A stretch of DNA of 64,000 nt, from the NCBI RefSeq assembly GCF_019059575.1, contig NW_024881539.1:620001-684000 (forward strand), in the 5' to 3' direction. The first letter of the stretch is position 1; each line of letters opens with the position of its first letter. Source of the DNA: Amphibalanus amphitrite (lineage: Eukaryota; Arthropoda; Thecostraca; Balanomorpha; Balanidae). Below the pieces are notes generated by a model. That model saw nothing but the letters and a program-made list of their open reading frames with translations. It did not search any database and was not told the origin of the DNA. Made by a program: the position numbers and the translations under genes. Shown here in pieces: positions 24,450 through 36,568 of this stretch.

Positions 24450-25690
24450 AGTATACAGAGGGCCCTCTCAGGTACACAGAGGGCCCTTTCAGGCACACAG
24501 GGGCCCTCTCAGGCACACAAAGGCCCTCTGAGACACACAAAGGGCCCTCTCAGGCACACAGACGGTCCTCTGAGAATCACAGAGGGCCCTTCCAGGCACA
24601 CAGAGGGCCCTCTCAGGCACACAGAGGGCCCTCTCAGGCACACAGAGGGCCCTCTCAGGCACACAGAGGGCCCTCTCAGGCACACAGAGGGCCCTCTCAC
24701 GCTCACAGAGGGCCCTCTCAGGCACACATAGGGCCCTCTCAGGCACACAGAGGGCCCTCTCAGGCACACAGAGGGCCCTCTCAGGTACATAGAGGTCCCT
24801 CTCAGGCACACAGAGGGCCCTCTCAGGCTCACAGAGGGCCCTCTCAGGCACACAGAGGGCCCTCTCAGGCACACAGAGGGTCCTCTCAGGCACACAGAGG
24901 GCCCTCTAGGGCTCACAGAGGGCCCTCTCAGGCACACATAGGGCCTTCTCAGGCACACAGAGGGCCCTCTCAGGCAAACAGAGGGCCCTCTCAGGTATAC
25001 AGAGGGCCCTTTCAGGCACAAAGAGGGCGCTCTCAGGTACACAGAGGGTCCTCTTAGACACACAGAGGGCCCTCTCAGGCAAACAGAGGGCTCTCTCAGG
25101 TACACAGAGGGCCCTTTCAGGCACACAGAGGGCCCTCTCAGGCTCACAGAGGGCCATCTCAGGCACACATAGGGCCCTCTCAGGCACACAGAGGGCCCTC
25201 TCAGGTACACAGAGGGCCCTTTCAGGCACACAGAGGGCCCTCTCAGGCTCACAGAGGGCCCTCTCAGGCACACATAGGGCCTCTCAGGCACACAGAGTGC
25301 CCTCTCAGGCACACATAGGGCTCTCTCAGGCACACAGAGGGTTCTCTGAGACACACAGAGGGTCCTTTCAGGCAAACAGAGGGCCGTCTCAGGTACACAG
25401 AGAGCCCTCTCAGGCACACATAGGGCCCTCTCAGGCACACAGAGGGCCCTCGCAGGCAAACAGAGGGCCCTCGCAGGCAAACAGAGGGCCCTCTCAGGTA
25501 CACAGAGGGCCCTCGCAGGCAAACAGAGGACCCTTTCAGGCACACAGAGGGCCCTCTCAAACACACAGAGGGCCCTCTCAGGTACTCAGGGGGGCCTCCC
25601 AGGCACACAAAGGGCCCTCTAAGACCAGCAGAGGGCCCCTTAAGACGAACAGAAGGCCCTCTGAGGTACGAGGGTCAATGTCAGGCCACA
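24450..25690. repeat. 21-bp minisatellite (AGGGCCCTCTCAGGCACACAG)
   Basis: About 58 units would fit in the array; most are 21 bp with point changes and an occasional indel. The unit length is a multiple of three and the motif lacks stops. Long frames therefore stay open: 207 codons plus strand (RGPSQAH repeats) and 351 codons minus strand (SVCLRGP repeats). With no splice signals, initiation context or conserved edges, and with decay into irregular GGGCC repeats to about 26890, I treat it as non-coding. The GGGCCC core is palindromic. Confidence 0.9.
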
Positions 25691-26890
25691 AGGTACCCTA
25701 AGAGGCCACCAGACGGCCCTCTTAGATCAAAGATGGTCCCTGGAGGTCACCAAAGGGCCCTCTGAGGTGAACAAAGGGCCCTCTGAGATCGAAGAGATCA
25801 AAGAGATCAAAGAGGGCCCTCTAAGGCGAATGGAGGACCTTCAAGGGCGACAAAGTGCCCTCTGAGGCCACTGGAGGGCCTTCTGAGGTGATATGAGGCT
25901 ATGTCAGATCACCGTGAGCCCTATGAGGTCATCAGGAGATCAAAGAGATCAAAGATCAAAGATCAAAGAGGGTCCTTGGAAGTCATCGGAGGACCCCTTA
26001 AGGCTCATTGAGGCGAACAAAGGCCAGAGGGCCCCCTTAGACACCACAAAGAAGTAAAAAAGATCCCTCTGAGGTCAAAGACAGCTCTCTGAGATGTAAT
26101 AGGGCCATTTGAGGCCTCCGAGGGCCCTCTGATGCCACAGAGAGGCGCCCTCTGATGCCAAAATAGGGTCCTCTGAAGTCTAAATCCACCAGAGGGTCCT
26201 CTAAGGCGAACAGAGGGCCCTAACATCCACCTCAAAGAGGGCCCTCTGAAAATCAACTGGCCCTCGGAGTCAGTGTCCCAAAATCGTATTTTGGCTTGGG
26301 TGTCAGAGGGGGGAAAGGTCACCCAAAAGAGGGATAAGAGTGGACAATTGTCAGTCACAGGGCAGTCGGAGCCCTCTGAGAAGGCCACTTGAGCCTTACA
26401 ACAGAGGGCCCTCTGAGGTGATATGAAGGCTATGTCAGGCCACTATGGGCTCTATGAGGTCATCAGGCACTCTGAGGAAAAAGCTGGCCCTCTGAGGCGA
26501 ACAGAGGGCCCTTGGACAATCAGAGAACTTTTTAGGTCAACTAGGGGCCTTATGAGGCCAGCAAAGGGACCCTTTGGGACACAAACAGGGCCTCTCAGGC
26601 ACCCGGAGGGACCTCTTTTCTAAGGCAAACAGGGGGTCACCTTAGATGATATGAGGGCTATTTTAGGCCACTAGGGGCCTCATGTATTAGACCAACATAC
26701 GGTCATTTGAAGTAAAAGAGAACCTTTTGAGGTAAAAAGGGCCCCTGGAGAGAAAACAGTGGGATCTTTCAGGTACCCAGAAGGTCCATGGAGGCCACTA
26801 GAGGACCCTTTGAGGCCAGTGATGGTCTTCAGAGGCCATCAGAGGGTCCCTCTGAGGGTAACAGAGGGTCCTTAAGACGACCAGAGGCCC
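25691..26890. repeat. Degenerate continuation of the GGGCCCTCTGAGG minisatellite
   Basis: GAGGGCCCTCTGAGG-like words recur irregularly with tracts such as (AGATCAA)n near 25940-25970. The texture resembles the core of the foldback element at 11040-11770, hinting that both derive from one repeat type. Confidence 0.7.
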
Positions 26891-27064
26891 TCCGTGAAAA
26901 TGCGGGCGTCACAAGGCCCGGTTTGCATCAAAGGTCAGGTAGCTATGCCTAGTTTTGGCTCTCTGTTGCCTGCCGACGTGTTCCGAGCTGTCGCAAAAAA
27001 AAAAAAAACGATGTGGTGGCACCCACGCCCCCCCCCCCCCCCGGCCGGCCAGGGTCCTTCTAAC

Positions 27065-27494
27065 CAGGGATTCGGAGGCGTGGAAATTTCAGACGGCTCC
27101 TGCTCCGGCTCCGGAGAAAAAAAATTCGGTTTCGGCTCCGGCTCCGGCTCCGGCTTCGACTCCAGTACTCAGTTCATCCTTTATACAAATACATACGGGC
27201 GTAAAAGAAAAGATGAAGGATTGGTTGACGTTGCTTCTGTATTTGCATAACAAGGCTATTTTGAATACCACATATTTTACTGCCTAGTGCCTTGTAGGTA
27301 CTGTGAAACCGAACTAGGTCAATAATGTTTTCCTCTTAAAAAAAGCAAAAAAAAAAACAGCCGGAGTCGCCGCCTTTTTTGCCGCTCCGGCTCCGGCTCC
27401 GGGCTATATTGTTTCACGGCTCCGGCTCCGGCTCCAGGCAAAATATGCCGGCACCGGCGGCTCCTCCGGCTCCAGCTTCGGCTCCGCACCCCTG
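27065..27494. mobile_element. hAT-like MITE with (GGCTCC)n subterminal repeats
   Basis: The left end is CAGGGATTCGGAGGC and the right end is the inverse of CAGGGGTGCGGAGCC. Flanks CTTCTAAC and CATCTATA agree at 5 of 8 positions, so the duplication is decayed. Hexamer GGCTCC arrays occupy both sides, the counterpart of the GGAGTC arrays in the elements at 44017 and 51272. Confidence 0.6.
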
Positions 27495-27929
27495 CATCTA
27501 TAACTCGGCTTCTGAGCCACGTACCAACACGCCTAAGGCAGTGTTCCAAGGGACGCAAGCAAACAATAATGACGAAATTACGCCAGTCACTTTTTAGATC
27601 AGTTCAAAATTCAGTTCACATAGGTCATCCAAGGTTAAATTTCGCCAATTTTCAGGTCCAATTTCGACAATTTTCAACAAACCACCGCATGATTCGGAAA
27701 TGAATAGAGCTACAGTACCGGGGAAAAGCGTAGTTAATAGCTCTTTTAACACCCCTTTCGCCGTTTCCATCCTCAGGACATTCAAATCCTTCTCCTCCAT
27801 GCCGCAACCCCTGATCCGGACTGGACCTGGGCGGGCAACTTTATTCCATGCGGGCGGCTCCCATTGGAGCGCACTGCAGCTCCTAAGGAAGCACACTCGT
27901 AACCGGGTGCAGTGAGCACTTGGGAGGCT

Positions 27930-28085
27930 GGTCGGCCTGTCCTGTTGGACAGGCTCAGCCCCAGTGAGTCACCAAGGTGCCCGCCCAGACCAATGTCTCC
28001 CTCAATTCCTATCATCCCTCCGGCCCTGAAATGGTCTCGTTAGACCGAAAGCCGAAGGGCCTGGATCCAACCCAGCAAAACAAAC
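27930..28085 (+). repeat. Retroposon 3'-tail-like interspersed repeat, copy 2
   Basis: It matches 7968-8092 in order and strand: AGACCAATGTCTC, CCTATCAT, CTGAAATGGT, AGACCGAAAG and a closing CAAAACAAAC. Confidence 0.5.
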
Positions 28086-28554
28086 AAAGCTCTTTTAACG
28101 CTCTTACTGTAAACTGTGCTCAGATTTGACCTAAGCCTGTTAATTCTACACTTTTTATATCGGAACATTTTCATGTTTCAACAGCTCTGTAGGCCTGATA
28201 GCTCTTCCTGCGAAACCTTTTTTGGGTCGAAAATGGCAGAACATGACGTCATTCTGACGTATTTGCGGCCAACCTATCATAGCCTCTGGAAAAAGGTCAC
28301 AATGTGTAAAATGGATGCCCGGAGAGGTCCTAAAAGTTTGGTGGCGATATCTGCAGTCATTTAGGAGATAGCTACGGAAGAGGACAGGGGGCCGTTTCGC
28401 CCCCCCCCCCTACGGGGCGCGGGCTAATGCCCTTTCACCTCAGGCTTCAAGGGCCCTTTTGCCACTTAAGGGCCCTTTCAACCCAGTCAGTCAAGGGCCC
28501 TTTTGACTTCGGATCCCCCCTGAGAGAAATCCTAGATACGCCGCTGCTGGGGGG

Positions 28555-28995
28555 TTGACACCCCTCAGCATAGGCGCGGGAGCCGGGGGGGGGGGCAGTG
28601 GGGGCAGCTTGCCCCCCCCCCCAACTCTGGGGCCGTGGGGGCGGTGTCCCCACAGCTTTGAGACGGAATACCACACTTTTTTTGCAAATGTTTTCTTTTT
28701 TTGTTGAAAAAGCCGAGGGGTGAAAAATAAGTGGCCTAAAACCGGTGAGAAAACTAGATATGGGGGTACCCTAGGTTAATCTCTATTATGGTGTGCCCCC
28801 CAGTCGGAAAGTATAGTTCCCGCGCCCCTGCCCCTCAGGTTTTTCGCTAATATCTCAAAAACGGCGGCGGCACACCTTATCGGCTTATCAAACATCTTCT
28901 CTTCAAATGCTGAGAAAATTTCAGACCAAGATCACTCAAGGTCAGGTCAACAGGTCACTTCAAGTGACCTCACCTCATTACAAGTTTCAATGTCT
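28555..28995. mobile_element. AGGTCA-family element, left part
   Basis: After G/C-run hairpins (28577-28622) the block TTTTTCGCTAATATCTCAAA, then ACGGCGGCGG, AATTTCAGACC and a GGTCA array at 28935-28975 match the copy at 2414. The right half is missing or unrecognisable beyond about 28995. Confidence 0.6.
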
Positions 28996-29461
28996 GCCAT
29001 AGCAGATAGGGGAAAGTGGGTGTATTGCGCCCTCCTAACCAATTGCGCCCACCAACATTTCCACGAATTCAATGGCATGTTTAGAATTTTGTGATCGAAA
29101 ACAATATTTTCACCACTGGATAATTCATTTTATGGCCCAAGCTCTCCGACGAAGCCAATCAGCAGGGCTCATTACGCCAGCAAAGATATTACCGGGCGTT
29201 TTCTTAGCTTTTCTGCAGTATTTTGACCCGTTGGCTATAAAAATACCTATGCGATAGGTACGTGTGTGATTTTCAGAGTGATATTTAGAAAAAAAACTTT
29301 TTTTTTTCATTATATTTCACTGAAACAGTAAACATCCTTTAGTATATTTATGATAACTTCTACACTTTTATTAAAAAGTACCTCAATTTTAATTGCGCCC
29401 ATGGCACTTGCGCAGGGGGGCGCAAATAGAATAATGGTGTCGCTATTGTATCACAACAGTA

Positions 29462-30432
29462 GGGTAGACCGGGGCAAGTCGCCCCGCCGAGGTAAAACGC
29501 CTCACCGATGTTTCTCGGAACTGGCAAGGATCTGGGGCAATATTCTCTCTTCTATAAAACGTGCACTATATGATCAGTATATGACCAGACTGGAAAGAAA
29601 TTGTGATGACTCCTTAGGGAGATATAGCCAAAAATGTGTTTTTGGAATGATTTTTATGTTTTGTTGTCAGGTTATGCATCATGGCGTTCTTTTATGGTCC
29701 ACATCAGGTTAACGACTTTTATGTATTTTGAATAACTGTTATCTAACGCTTATAATGCCGGGTTGGTTCGTGTTAAATTATGTCTTGCTGGAGTACAAGG
29801 CGTTGTTTTCTGACCGAACTACGTGATGGGGTAAAACGCCCCAGTAGGTCGCGGGGCAAAAAGCCCCATGGGGCGTTTTGCCTCATGTGTTGTTCGTACT
29901 ACCTACTTCCTAATGTTCGGTAGCTGGCAAACAGTAAGTTTCTATGCATTTATGTGTAGTTTTCTCAGCAACCGGATGGCAAAGGAAGTATTTGGTTGAC
30001 AGTTGCATGGCAATAATTTATTATTTGGCCTTATGAAGCAGGTGAAAAACCTGCTCATACAATAGTGTCATAGCTGAACACCTGATAGGATGGAAGGTGC
30101 TAACTTCAGTGCCGTGCCTCCCGAGGTCTAACGGACCTCTCATATAAGATTTGGTCAACTAGCATATTTAATCTTTAATCTACAGTATGGGGCTTCTTGC
30201 CCCGGGCCGTGGGCGTTTTGCCCTGGGGTTGGGGCAAAATGCCCCATTTGCAGTTGCTTCACAAATCACTTCATATCTGGGAGTCCGATCATAAGTGAAT
30301 GAATTTGAGGGGTGGAATTTAAAGTAAAATGTCCAAAGAACGCATTGAGCACAAATTTGGCCTTCCAGGTGATGTAGGACAAAAGTTATGAAGCAAAATA
30401 AATTATCTGGGGCGTCTTGCCCCAGGCTACCC
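29462..30432. mobile_element. TA-flanked MITE with GGGTAGACCGGGGCAAG ends
   Basis: Terminal repeats GGGTAGACCGGGGCAAG and the inverse of GGGTAGCCTGGGGCAAG are bounded by TA on both sides. GGGGCAAAACGCCCC-like palindromes recur in the body (about 29828-29885 and 30185-30245). No coding capacity is recognised. Confidence 0.7.
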
Positions 30433-31081
30433 TATGATTTGGGTGGACCTGATACCTACCCACGTCAATGGCACTCCACCACACCAGCGGTGTAGGTACT
30501 CCCGGTCCGGCTGCACCTGGTGCCGTCCCAGGTGGGTCATTGTCATTGCGTGGTGGGCCGAGGACCCACTGACTCGCTCCCATACCGCTCACACTTGTGT
30601 CGTGGATTACCTCTGTTGCAGCAAACAATTATCCGTGGACGGCTTGCATGAGCGCGCCATAGATGAATAACGTATCAGCCGGGATGTTCTACATACGTAA
30701 GTACCATGACTGGGAGGTGGACCGCTATGTACATTATGCTATGTACATTATGCATAATCTAGGTACGCTATGTAGATTATGATGCAATAGATAACGAGTT
30801 ATTTTAATGGAGCTTGCCTATTTATAAGAAGCCTATCAGGCATTTTAAGTATTTATTTAATAAGTCTAGAATCACAAGGCATCTACGATTATAACGACAC
30901 GATAAGTTCTTGGTAATAGATCAACATGTGTTAGGACTACATCGACGCACAACGGGTGCGGTCTAAATCGGTTTCTTAAGCACGCGCCTATTACCTATCA
31001 AACGTTTTCTAAGTGATCCGACTCCAGCTCTCTCATCAAGTCGGCTAGTTCCAGGGTTGAATTTATTGCTTAGCCAACATA

Positions 31082-32231
31082 CAGGGTGGGGCAGCATAAT
31101 CGGGAATAAATATCAAACGGGATTATTTGGTCATGAATTTAAAAATATAGCTCCAAGCACTATTTTAACAACATCCCATCAATCGGTCACCTTTTACCTA
31201 TCCCTCATCCTATTTGACCGCCCTTCGCGTCGATGACCTTCTCAAGGCGGGTCCAAAAGCACGCGCATGCACGTGCAGCCTCCTGCTTGTCCATGATCGC
31301 CCATCAGCTTCGTACCTTGCACTGAAGACCGTTTTTACTGATGATAAGTTGTTCATTAAACTTCTACCAAAAAACGCTCCATATAAAGAATTTGGTCGGA
31401 TTTAAATCGGCGGAGTTGAAGGACCAGAAGTTTTTGGTTCATCTCAGGTGGAGGTGCCCTACACAATAACATGTCGTCCTCACTGCAGTACCAGCACGGA
31501 CAGAGTCCTCGTAAGACGTGATCTGGACCGTCAGTGATCCTCTCTTCCGACGACTCCACGTGAGTCTGCCAGAGTGTGGATGTATTTACCAGAGGTGCTC
31601 GTTTTATCCGGGCTCGATGAAGTAGGGTGCACCACGTGCACCTCCCTTGAAGACCACCCATAGGTCCATCACCTCAACAGGATGTTTACTTTGCATGACC
31701 GCTGCAATATTCTCGATACAATCCCCTATATGGCATGCCATTCTTTTTTATCGTATTCCAGTCGGTGATAAGATTTTTGGTCGCTGAAGTTTTGAACATT
31801 GTTTCTTTTTAATATGCTCAAGAGCTTCTTCCTTATATTCAAGTGAGTCATCTTGTATGTCCTCTGCTAAGAGTTATTTTACGACGATTACGTTAACTTT
31901 TTGTCCTAAGTATCCCCACACAATCCTTATCGTCCGTGATAACACGTTGACCTGTCCAGCAACCTTTACGTGGAATGGCATTGTTTTAAACAAAATGTTC
32001 TTGTTTTACTCGTTTAACATTAGTGTCTATGGGCGCGCGCAAAGCACTTGGAGCACCGTCGAACTATTTTGCTGCTCTTTTCCAGGAAGTTGCATGCTCA
32101 TGGATGTAGTCATGTCAGATGATGCACAACTTTTGGGCGTTTCATTGCCATGATATAATTTATCAAAATAATGCCATGCCTACTCATGACCAGAGCCCAA
32201 AAAGCATTCCCGATTATGCTGCCCCACCCTG
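31082..32231 (-). mobile_element. Mariner-family transposon, degenerate transposase
   Basis: TA duplications (31080-31081 and 32232-32233) flank inverted termini CAGGGTGGGGCAGCATAATC / GATTATGCTGCCCCACCCTG. On the minus strand around 31370-31440 one frame reads FWSFNSADLNPTKFFIWSVF, the mariner/IS630 catalytic-domain signature usually seen as (W)P-NSPDLNP-DYF-W. Stops and frame changes on either side show that the transposase is dead. The 1.15-kb length is close to a full mariner. Confidence 0.88.
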
Positions 32232-32408
32232 TAGGTCTTTATTCCCTGCTGAAATGTCCTGTCATGGCTGCTTCACATTCCGAGACAGTATAGAGAAACG
32301 TGTCAGGAAGAGCGGCAGGATGGTTTCGCGGTCCGTCTCAGCTCGGTCACTGCCCAAGGTCTGTGGCGCGCCTGGGGCTCCCCGATCCCGCCGGCCGAGC
32401 GGGCCCCT

Positions 32409-32415
32409 ATTTAAC
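32409..32415 (+). promoter_or_regulatory. TATA box of the first cuticle-protein gene
   Basis: TATTTAA lies about 27 bp before a CCACTG initiator-like site (about 32436) and 82 bp before the start codon. This is a normal arrangement for strongly regulated cuticle genes. Confidence 0.6.
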
Positions 32416-32496
32416 CTGGCTGCGGAGCCGGGCCGCCACTGACTGTGCCGCGGCGGTGGAACCAGTGCTGATCGACGCACCGATACTCGGAACACA

Positions 32497-33775
32497 ATGT
32501 TCAGACTGCTGGTGAGTTCGACGGATGCTCCCTGTGGATGATCCGTGTAATGCAACTTTCTGTTGGTGTAAATGCGCTAATTAGTTGACTATACACTGTT
32601 TTTCGGCAATAGTTGCATTTTCAAAAGTTTACCGACCAGTGACTACCAAAATCGGCCAATAAAGGTATAAGGCCAAAAGATAAGACAAATGTCAACGTTA
32701 TATAGTACCTAACATTGTTTCGGCATCTCATGCATGTAATCACAAATGTGATCTTGCGTGAGGAAATATCTTGTAATCTTGAAATGTGGCATAAAAAATG
32801 TAATTTTGCGTGATCGTTGATTGTAATAATAAGTTGCTGAATTCACAAAAGGCATGTCTAAGTCGAAGGTCAACGTAATGCAGCAGCTTTCTCTCCGCAT
32901 CCAATGCGAGTGATCGTGCGTGAATAAATGCCAGCTTTGCTTATTCTCACCTATAGAGCTACTACGTGAAAACATTTATTTGTTAACTGAGAAGAGTGTT
33001 CGCACTACCAAATTGTTACTGAAACAATCTGAATCTGTATCCAACGGATCTCACACGGCAGGGACCGGATTCTTTTCGACAATCTGTTCCAGTCGTTTCT
33101 TTCTGAAGTGAACTGTTGAAAGACGATTGGAACGTCCTCCAGTTTCGACGGTACTGCGGCTAAAGTTCTCCCACCTGACGCGTCTCTCTTCATTCTCAGG
33201 TTGTGTGCGGCTGTCTGGCGGCCTGTCTGGCTGCTCCGCAGAGACAGCAGTTCGCTCAGCAGCAGCAGCAGTTCCGGCCGACCGCGCGGCCCTCCACCAC
33301 CACCCCCGTGCCGATCCTGCGTCAGATCTCCAACTCCAACGAGGACGGATCCTACACTTACGGCTACGAAGCCGCCGACGGCTCCTTCAAGCTGGAGACG
33401 CGCAAAGCCAACGGCGAGGTGTTCGGCAAGTACGGCTACATCGACGCCCAGGGCGAGCTGATCACCATCGAGTACGGTGCCAACCAGCACGGCTTCCAGC
33501 CGTCCGGCAAGGGCATCACCGTGGCGCCGCCCACCCTCGTCGACGAGTCCAGCAAAGACTACGACTACATCGACGAGGAGCCCGTGGCGCCGGTGCGCAG
33601 CCAGAGCCGCCCTGCCGCCCCGGCCCCCGCCCGCGCCCCGGTCCGTGCCGCCGCCCCGGCGCCCGCGCCCGTCACCGTGACCCGGCCGGTCGCCCAGCCG
33701 ATTGCCAAGGAGGAGTTCGACAGCAGGTTCGCTGATTTCGACGCCAGGATCGCCAGGCTCTTCAGCCGTGCTTAA
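32497..33775 (+). CDS. Secreted cuticle protein with Rebers-Riddiford chitin-binding domain
   Basis: This is a structural protein of the arthropod cuticle predicted to bind chitin. The coding exons are 32497-32511 (MFRLL, donor GTGAGT) and 33200-33775 (acceptor TCATTCTCAG), giving 196 residues. A signal peptide covers about residues 1-17 and is split by the phase-0 intron after codon 5. A Gln-rich linker follows. The chitin_bind_4 domain at about 55-110 shows GSYTYGYEAADGSFKLETR, then NGEVFGKYGYIDAQGELI and EYGANQHGFQPSG, the aromatic pattern of the R&R consensus. The C-terminal third is Ala/Pro/Arg-rich (AAPAPA-type) and ends FDARIARLFSRA. Codon use is strongly G/C-ending, unlike the AT-richer surroundings. 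No canonical AATAAA was found close downstream. Subclass (RR-1 versus RR-2) is not decided. Confidence 0.92.
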
Positions 33776-36560
33776 GAGACTTTATGTTTGCTTCTGAGAA
33801 GTGTCATTTTCATTTATTTCGCTGACAATATATCATGATGTTTAAAAAGTCACCAATCTGTGTCTTGTGTGGTTGAATAGCTACTTGCAGGTCAGTCATT
33901 GTGAGAAGAAGTGGGATGCATCGGTGTTCTCGGTTTGCTACAGTTTACCAATGTTCCCACCGTTCGTCAAGCGCCGACCTCTCTGGTCATTTTGTTTGTA
34001 AAATTGAGGGTCATTGTAGTATCACATGTTGCACGGTGACATAGGCAGCATGAATCTAATTCCAGTGTCATCAAGTGTCATATATGTGTCACAATATAGC
34101 GCAGTATTTCCCTCAAACGCCTGAAACTAAGGTTCGCTGTGTTCTTCATTCAGCGCAATACGATATGAAGGAACATGCACCAACACTATATGGAATGGTG
34201 CTGAAAATCCTACGACATAACATTGCGACAGCGTGAAGAAGAGGTATAACTTATACAGAAAACAGTTCAGCAATCAAGTTTACGGATAAGATGTTTGATA
34301 ACGTTGCAAGCTAGGTCCAAAAACGGCATATGACTCTATTGTGCTCAACCTTATGAAGGATGACTGGCTAAATAAACAATCAAGAATTACAGATGACACC
34401 CATATACTAGATTTACTGAAAACGAAAACGGAAAAGCAGCTGAAAAATATATATGCATGGGGGCAACGAGTGCCCGCCCCCCCTCCCAGGCGCCATGCTA
34501 CTGCTGGCGCCTGCTGGTGGCTGCTGTTCCCGTCCGCCCCTACTGTTGTGCTTCAGATACTGGAACGCCCGCGGCGGTGACCGTTCCCGGTCGCTGATTG
34601 GCTGCCTTAGGGCGGCCCCGACCCGGCGCTGGGCCAGACGCCATGCGCGTGAGGGAATTGCGGGCTGCGCGGCGGCTCGGGCGGTTGCTCACTGCTCAGT
34701 GCTCTCCTCGTATTGTGAACGCTGTGTCGTCAATACAGTGTTGGCTCTCGACAACATCTACAGAACACACACGAGACCGGAGAACACACACCAGAGGCAC
34801 GTCTACGTATAGGTAATCTCTTATGATCTCTCATTACCTGAGGTCAGTTTCAACTTTCATCAACCGAAAAGTCAACCACTGCTGTCATTTGAAGGCCCAA
34901 AATCGCCCACAAATTCACGAACTGCGCGAGTAAATAGTTGCCATGCTGCGAAAATCACTTCGGCTGTTTGAGTCTTTCGCATTGTTCCTTTTTCAGCGGG
35001 CTACCGAAAATCTTGAGAATACTGCGGCCGGCTACTCTTATGCTCGTAAAGTGAGCTTGTTCGTAGTCTTATGCCAACGCTCCAACCGATATTTTTTATC
35101 GGTAATGCCATTTGACATTGAGTAATACCGTGGTAATGCGCAATGAGGCAAGCGATAATTTCTTTCACAGAAAATGAGACCACAGCTTTGAATTACGTCT
35201 TGAAAGTGTGGATTGAGAGGAGCACCGACAGTGCACCAAAGGAGCAAAGCTCACCCGCGGAAGGCCGGGAGTGTCCCCACGGGATAGCCCACACCCTGAC
35301 CCTGTCAACCAGTTATCCGAGGGAGACTGCTCAATATGGGATGACATTACCGGTTCTGTTGGAGCCAACAGCTCGAACAAGGTGATGTGGGAAAGGTTAC
35401 TGAGTGGTAGGTCCTGCAATGAACAGCGAGCAATGATGTCCTCTTTTTTTTGCTATTATAAGTTATACTTACTAGGTTAACTACTACTACTTACTAGGCT
35501 AACTTACTACTAAAGTTAACTAGGAATTTATAGTTTCCTAATTCCCAACCACGTGGTCTCCGGACAAATTACTTGTCTACCCATGGTTCCGGGACCAGCG
35601 TCCAATGCGCCAGCTATCACGACTTCAAGGAATCAAGACTATCATGACTGTCGAAATATCTCTTCGACGACCCCTTCTGCACGACGCAGGATGCGACGAT
35701 CGGGACTCTGGCCGGATGCATGCACATTAAGATGTGCTTCAGCTGGGCTCCCTTACACGCCACGCCCTTACAGTTTGCACGATCATTGCAATTAATTACT
35801 GATTAAGCTCCCGAGAGAGATTCAAGTCAAGGTGGGTAATTGCTCACATGCTCCATGTGTTTAAGCGTTTTTTTTTTAGACTCATCAAATGTTTCATTGT
35901 AGTTAATGACGTAGTTACCTGACAAGCTTCGAGCTTATTGACATCCTTTCAGCCGCAGCCGAGCGAGAGTTGGTCGGTTGTGCCGTCATCCGTAGCGTCT
36001 CAGTGGCAGTGGGTCGTCCCTCGGACCGGTTTGGGCGGTGCACCGCCGGGGCCATCCGCCTATCTCGCTCTCCCGATACAGGAAGCGGCCGGCTGACGCG
36101 CCCTCGCCCCGGGCGGTCTCAAGGTCGCGACAGGGCGGCGGCAGCGCGGCGGAAGTGATCCCGTACAGGACGAGGGCGTGCCGGTGGGGCAGGAGGCGCC
36201 GAGGTGACCGGCAGAGGTCCGCGGTTGGAATGGGAAGACGGCGGACACATATCTGAGCGGCGGCTCAGCCGTCAAACACACCTTCCGGCGAGGTCAAGTG
36301 GTCGAGTGGAGCAACCGCAGTGGAATATTGGTGCACGAACGAGAAGGGTTGAAGGTACAGGCTAGTGGAATTGAGGGTTTGAGGCGAAAATCGAGGGTAT
36401 TATAGCATGAAGAATGAGGCATGAAGATCTGCTTTGCCATAGCTGTCAGTGTTTGGAAGACAATTGCTTGCTTCAATAAGAATGTGCTGTCTTTTCAATT
36501 AATTATATACCTAATCAAACAGAATGTAACTCATCGGGCATGGAAAAGCTCTGCGAATTG
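33776..36560. other. Intergenic region with two GC-rich patches
   Basis: No gene is supported. GC-rich segments at about 34450-34710 and 35950-36250 contain short open frames and donor- or acceptor-like edges (ACGTATAG-GTAATC at 34812; CCTTTCAG before 35953). They could be untranslated first exons or promoters, but nothing connects them to a coding exon. Confidence 0.35.
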
Positions 36561-36568
36561 TCTACGAT

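Larger units (their letters stand above)
24231..28546. mobile_element. 4.3-kb hAT-type element with 8-bp duplication CTGGGGGG
   Basis: Termini CAGTGGCGTATCC (24231) and GATACGCCGCTG (to 28546) are inverted copies. Both are flanked by the direct repeat CTGGGGGG (24223-24230 and 28547-28554). Matching subterminal GGGGGATCC and TCAAGGGCCCTTTTG blocks occur at both ends. The interior contains a 21-bp minisatellite, a smaller GGCTCC-repeat element (27065-27494), a retroposon tail (27930-28085) and unplaced sequence. No transposase remains. Confidence 0.8.

Noticed and set aside
24434-25564. Long open frames of 207 codons (plus) and 351 codons (minus) as repeat-protein genes
   Set aside because: They follow automatically from a stop-free 21-bp tandem repeat, are open on both strands, and lack splice sites, conserved flanks and any family resemblance.
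24450-25690. CRISPR array
   Set aside because: The units are directly adjacent with no unique spacers, and the genome is eukaryotic.
29010-29435. A separate MITE with TTGCGCCC ends
   Set aside because: TTGCGCCC-like words occur at both sides, but I could not define matching termini or a target-site duplication.
33127-33735. A 202-codon plus-strand frame overlapping the first cuticle gene
   Set aside because: It is an out-of-frame shadow of the cuticle exon; the cuticle frame has the signal peptide and chitin-binding domain.
36038-36281. GC-rich frames near 36.1 kb as a coding exon
   Set aside because: They are Arg/Pro-rich on both strands with no family resemblance or partner exon.
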